Assembly: GCA_046484845.1 (NCBI GenBank)
Contig: JAWOIB010000037.1
Coordinates: 1 to 16,581 of the forward strand
Length of the DNA stretch: 16,581 nucleotides
DNA from: DSBX01 sp046484845
GTDB lineage: Bacteria > Hydrothermota > Tepidihabitantia > Tepidihabitantales > Tepidihabitantaceae
Direction of reading: 5' to 3'
The notes under the pieces were generated by a model. The model had not been told where the DNA came from. It did not search any database and saw only the letters and a program-made list of their open reading frames with translations. The translations under genes and the position numbers were made by a program. Positions 13,951 to 16,581 of the stretch are shown piece after piece. How positions within the stretch are numbered: position 1 is the stretch's first letter; every line of letters starts with the position of its first letter.

Positions 13951-13971
13951 CCTGCCCGGTTACCGGGCGGG
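13951..13971 (+). promoter_or_regulatory. 5'-terminal hairpin of the CARDB gene leader
   Basis: CCTGCCCGG (13951-13959) pairs with CCGGGCGGG (13963-13971) through nine pairs including one T-G, with loop TTA. It coincides with the predicted transcription start near 13954. The leader continues for about 120 nt to a strong GGAGGA Shine-Dalgarno. Confidence 0.5.
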
Positions 13972-14089
13972 TCGGGGGAGCCGAGCGGTTCCCTCAATCA
14001 CAGCTTGCCGTCGCTGTGTAGGGCGTGGGCGCGGCGGCAGGACCGAACAAAGACACGCCACGAAACAGTTGCCTCGACAAGGAGGAAAG

Positions 14090-16090
14090 ATGCAGAGAGT
14101 GACGATTCTGCTGGCTGTGCTGTGTATCACGGCGCTGGCAGGTAACACCGGGGCGGTTTCCGCGCTAGTGGCCCCGGGCATCAATGCGCACCCGACCGCC
14201 GACGTCGTGAACCCGTCGAACACGGGCGTCGTGCCGGTTGCGATTGAGACCGACAACGACCCGTTCCCCGAGGCCTGGAACTTCCCGATTACCGGCTTCA
14301 CCCAGGCGCTCTATACGGTCGGGGTGTGCGCGGTGGGCAACGAGATGTGGGTGACCAGCGGCGGCGGCGGGACGAACCAGGCTGTCATCTCGGTGTACAG
14401 CCTGCCCGGCCGCGATTCGATTACCCGCATCAACCAGCCGATTTCGACCACCGGCTGGGGCATGCGCGACATGGCCTGGCACCAGACGCTGGACGAGGTT
14501 TACTCGACCGGCGGCGCGGACAACGCGCGCCGGCTGCAGATCGTGGACGGCACCGCCCGGACGCTCAAGTCCCAGGTGACGATTCCCACCCCGGCCCCGA
14601 CGACGATCAGGTTGATGGCGCTGGACGGCAATGATTCGCTGTACAGCTCGAACTTCAACAACAACCCGACCAAGTTCTCCCCGGTCGCTCCGCACAACCC
14701 GCGGGTGTTCAACTTCAACCAGCCGACCGACCATTCGATGTACGGCGCGGCGATTGACATCGCGAACGGCTATCTCTGGAACTTCAATGAAACGCCGACC
14801 CCGGGTCCCAAATTGGTGCGTCACGATTTCCCGTCGATGACCAACCGCCAGGAGTACCCGGTCACCGGCGCCACGACCTACGGCGGCGGCTGTGACGTCT
14901 GGGGCGACTACCTGCTGGTGCTGGACCAGAACGACCCGAGCGACATCGTCCGTTGCCTGGAAGTCGGCGGCACGCCGGTGGCCAACGACGTCGGGGTCAG
15001 CGCGATTCTCGCGCCGGCCGGGAATATGATGCCGGGCAGCATCGCGCCGCGGGTGACGATCAGGAACTTCGGCAGCGCTCCGCAGTCGAACATCCCGGTG
15101 CACATGGTGATCGATGACGCCGGGACCCCGGTCTATACCGCGAACCTGACGCACCCCGGGCCGCTGGCCCCGGGCGCGACCGCGGATGTCACCTTCTCGC
15201 CGAACTGGAACGCGACCGTCGGCAGCTACGGCGTCACCAGCTGGACCCTGTTGGCCGGCGACGAGAACCCGGGCAATGACACCGCCCGCGGGACCGTCAC
15301 GGTCATCTCCGGCGGCGCCGAGGACACGATTCACGTTGACGGCCCCTACAGCGATAACGCGGTCGGGCTGACGAGCGGCGGCACCTTCTACACCGCGGCC
15401 CGGCTCACCCCGGACATGAACTGCAACGTCATCGCGGTGATCTTCTACCACCACCAGGCGACGCAGAACCAGTTCACCTTCGTCTGGGAACAGAACAGCG
15501 CCACGCTCCCGGGCCCGGTTGTCGAGTCGATTCCGTACATTGGTACCGATACCATGTGGGTCCGTTGCGACCTCGCCACCCCGTATCATCTCGACGCGGG
15601 TGAGGATGTCTGGGTCGGTCCGCGCTACACCCACGCCGCGGGCCAGTACCCGGGCGGGGTTGACGCCGGCCCGGCGGTGGCCCAGCGCGGCGGCTGGATC
15701 AACTACGACGGCAGCTGGATCGAGCTGCGGTCCGTGGGTCTGAACTTCAACTGGAACATCCGCGCGATCGTCCAGTACGAGGGCGGCGTCGAGGAGCAGA
15801 TTCTCGAGCCGGTCGGGTTCGACCTGCTCGGGGCCGCGCCGATGCCGATGCGCGACTTCTCCAACATCCGCTACTCGCTGGCCAAGGATGCCCGGGTCAA
15901 CCTGAGCATCTACGACGTGAGCGGAACGCGGGTCCGGACGCTGATCGACGGGTTAGTCGAGCGCGGCGAGCGGACCGCTTCCTGGAACCGCCGGGACGAC
16001 GGCGGCCGGCTGGTGTCGAACGGCACCTACTTCTACCGGCTGACGGTGGACGGCCGGACGCAGTCTGCGAAGGCGGTAGTGCTGAACTAG
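14090..16090 (+). CDS. Secreted CARDB protein with C-terminal sorting domain
   Basis: The start is ATG 14090, preceded by AAGGAGGAAAG; the frame is open back to 13898 but that region holds the promoter and leader. The protein has 666 residues. Signal peptide about 1-23 (MQRVTILLAVLCITALAGN). Residues ~38-295 look like a beta-propeller of a non-kelch type (LYTVGVCAVGNEMWVTSGGG, HQTLDEVYSTGG, MALDGNDSLYSSN, CDVWGDYLLVLDQ). CARDB module 298-405, the near relative of that in the first kelch protein. Residues ~410-560 form a beta-rich module (YSDNAVGLTSGGTFYTAARL ... YHLDAGEDVWVGPRYTHAAG), possibly a carbohydrate-binding jelly roll. Residues ~572-666 are the FlgD/Por-type sorting domain (VNLSIYDVSGTRVRTLIDG ... 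NGTYFYRLTVDGRTQSAKAV). It is probably exported to the cell surface like its neighbour. Confidence 0.9.
   Translation: MQRVTILLAVLCITALAGNTGAVSALVAPGINAHPTADVVNPSNTGVVPVAIETDNDPFPEAWNFPITGFTQALYTVGVCAVGNEMWVTSGGGGTNQAVISVYSLPGRDSITRINQPISTTGWGMRDMAWHQTLDEVYSTGGADNARRLQIVDGTARTLKSQVTIPTPAPTTIRLMALDGNDSLYSSNFNNNPTKFSPVAPHNPRVFNFNQPTDHSMYGAAIDIANGYLWNFNETPTPGPKLVRHDFPSMTNRQEYPVTGATTYGGGCDVWGDYLLVLDQNDPSDIVRCLEVGGTPVANDVGVSAILAPAGNMMPGSIAPRVTIRNFGSAPQSNIPVHMVIDDAGTPVYTANLTHPGPLAPGATADVTFSPNWNATVGSYGVTSWTLLAGDENPGNDTARGTVTVISGGAEDTIHVDGPYSDNAVGLTSGGTFYTAARLTPDMNCNVIAVIFYHHQATQNQFTFVWEQNSATLPGPVVESIPYIGTDTMWVRCDLATPYHLDAGEDVWVGPRYTHAAGQYPGGVDAGPAVAQRGGWINYDGSWIELRSVGLNFNWNIRAIVQYEGGVEEQILEPVGFDLLGAAPMPMRDFSNIRYSLAKDARVNLSIYDVSGTRVRTLIDGLVERGERTASWNRRDDGGRLVSNGTYFYRLTVDGRTQSAKAVVLN
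14981..15304 (+). repeat. CARDB module, copy 2 (324-bp homologous block)
   Basis: Gap-free partner of 11037-11360. Some segments, such as the one encoding PVYTANLTHPGPLAPGA, are unchanged at protein level. Confidence 0.9.
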
Positions 16091-16096
16091 CCGTAC

Positions 16097-16150
16097 CGGG
16101 GCGTCAGGCCCCGAACGAGACTGCGGGCCGCTCTTCGGAGCGGCCCGCAG
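16097..16150 (+). terminator. Tandem-hairpin terminator of the CARDB gene
   Basis: Hairpin 1: CGGGGC/GCCCCG with loop GTCAG (16097-16113). Hairpin 2: perfect 13-bp stem with a TTCG tetraloop (16121-16150), whose inner 26 bases are identical to 12624-12649. A T-rich TTCTTTGG follows, so this copy is the better intrinsic terminator. Confidence 0.8.
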
Positions 16151-16161
16151 TTCTTTGGTGC

Positions 16162-16189
16162 TTGACAAGCGGCAGGCGCCGCCTATGCT
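16162..16189 (+). promoter_or_regulatory. Promoter of the second kelch gene
   Basis: -35 TTGACA (16162-16167), 16-bp spacer, -10 TATGCT (16184-16189), with transcription predicted near 16196. Confidence 0.8.
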
Positions 16190-16194
16190 AGCGC

Positions 16195-16264
16195 AACACC
16201 GCTGCCGCGCTGCGGTAGCGGCGGGTGTTCAGAAAAGCGGCGGGCGCCGGGGATGACGCCCGCC
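16195..16264 (+). promoter_or_regulatory. Two-hairpin 5' leader of the second kelch gene
   Basis: Hairpin A starts at the predicted transcript 5' end: AACACC pairs with GGTGTT (16195-16200 with 16224-16229) and GCTGCCGC with GCGGTAGC (16201-16208 with 16212-16219), with a 4-nt bulge. Hairpin B is GGCGGGCG/CGCCCGCC (16239-16246 with 16257-16264), ending about 6 nt before the GAGGAGGA Shine-Dalgarno. Confidence 0.55.
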
Positions 16265-16282
16265 ATAACCGAGGAGGAACAG

Positions 16283-16581
16283 ATGAGAACCAGCGTACTG
16301 CTGGTGCTCGCACTGACCGCCGGGCTGGTCCTGGCCGTCACGCCCACTGCCAGCGACGTCCCGGAACAGGTCCGTCTCTACTACGGCCTGCCGGGTTCGG
16401 CGGATTACGTGTCGGGCACGTTGCCGCCGGGGACGCCGACGGATGCGTGGGCGCAGCACAGCCTGCTGCCGGCGATGCTGATGGACAATGCGGCGTGCGC
16501 GACCGCGACGCACGTCTATGCGGTTTCAGGCTACAACGCCTCGAACCCGCGGGTGCTGGCGAGCTTGGCGAACGGTTCGAC
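16283..16581 (+). CDS. Second secreted kelch-type protein (5' part only)
   Basis: The ATG follows GAGGAGGA by 4 nt. About 99 residues are visible before the window ends. The signal peptide MRTSVLLVLALTAGLVLA differs from that of the first kelch protein, but from YYGLPGSADYVSGTLPPGTP onward the two proteins are the same apart from one residue (Ile to Val), through the first kelch blade (HVYAVSGYNASNPRVLASL). It is therefore a recent paralogue, expected to continue as a kelch propeller, perhaps with the same CARDB and sorting domains; that part lies outside the window. Confidence 0.88.
   Translation, partial: MRTSVLLVLALTAGLVLAVTPTASDVPEQVRLYYGLPGSADYVSGTLPPGTPTDAWAQHSLLPAMLMDNAACATATHVYAVSGYNASNPRVLASLANGS
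16377..16581 (+). repeat. 205-bp direct repeat, copy 2
   Basis: Partner of 10081-10285, cut off by the window end. It has 8 substitutions, mostly at third codon positions; the only amino-acid change is Ile to Val. Confidence 0.95.

Noticed and set aside
14165..15634. Minus-strand open frame of 489 codons opposite the CARDB gene
   Set aside because: Same type of shadow, arising opposite a secreted protein with clear domains.
1..16581. CRISPR array, insertion sequence, prophage or integrase
   Set aside because: No short regularly spaced repeats, transposase or integrase motifs, or terminal inverted repeats were seen; the long repeats lie inside surface-protein genes.

Overview
This GC-rich bacterial window carries about fifteen real genes on both strands, tightly packed. 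The three surface proteins end in an FlgD/Por-type C-terminal sorting domain of the kind exported across the outer membrane by type IX-like secretion. Several lipoproteins also have good lipoboxes. Together these point to a diderm of the FCB/WOR-3-like candidate phyla. No rRNA or other marker is present to fix the lineage, so this is an inference from protein style only.

Layout. 1-405: 3' end of trpD (+), whose tail runs antisense into a small secreted-protein ORF. 161-1933: minus-strand unit alr, DUF1844 protein, signal-peptide ORF. 2020-2574: ICMT/PEMT-like membrane methyltransferase (+), convergent with hutU (2579-4285, -). 4379-7674: a four-gene minus-strand operon of membrane proteins with no function I recognise. 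It is led by an Fn3-plus-membrane protein resembling DUF6754, its last three genes are joined by ATGA overlaps, and it ends in a UUCG-loop hairpin. 7813-8982: an Ig-like plus endonuclease/exonuclease/phosphatase lipoprotein (+), divergent from that operon. 8970-9641: a small lipoprotein (-). 9981-16581: an array of surface-protein genes (+). These are a double kelch propeller with CARDB and sorting domain, an eight-blade PQQ-type propeller lipoprotein, a second CARDB/sorting-domain protein, and the start of a second kelch protein. The first 205 bp of that last gene's mature region are almost identical to the first kelch gene.

Regulation is unusually legible. Ten promoters share TTGAC(A/C/T) (once TTGAA) and TAnnnT, nine of them with exactly 16 bp between the hexamers. 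Four genes (alr, the methyltransferase, hutU, the EEP lipoprotein) start 6-9 nt after the -10 box and so are probably translated from leaderless mRNAs. The three sorting-domain genes instead have leaders of about 85-195 nt that begin with a hairpin at the predicted transcription start and have strong Shine-Dalgarno sequences. Two of them end in a tandem-hairpin element whose second hairpin, with a UUCG loop, is identical in 26 bases.

The best candidates for undescribed biology are the four-gene membrane operon and the modular surface-protein array, in which signal peptides, propellers, CARDB modules and a 3' cassette of sorting domain plus terminator appear to be exchanged as blocks.
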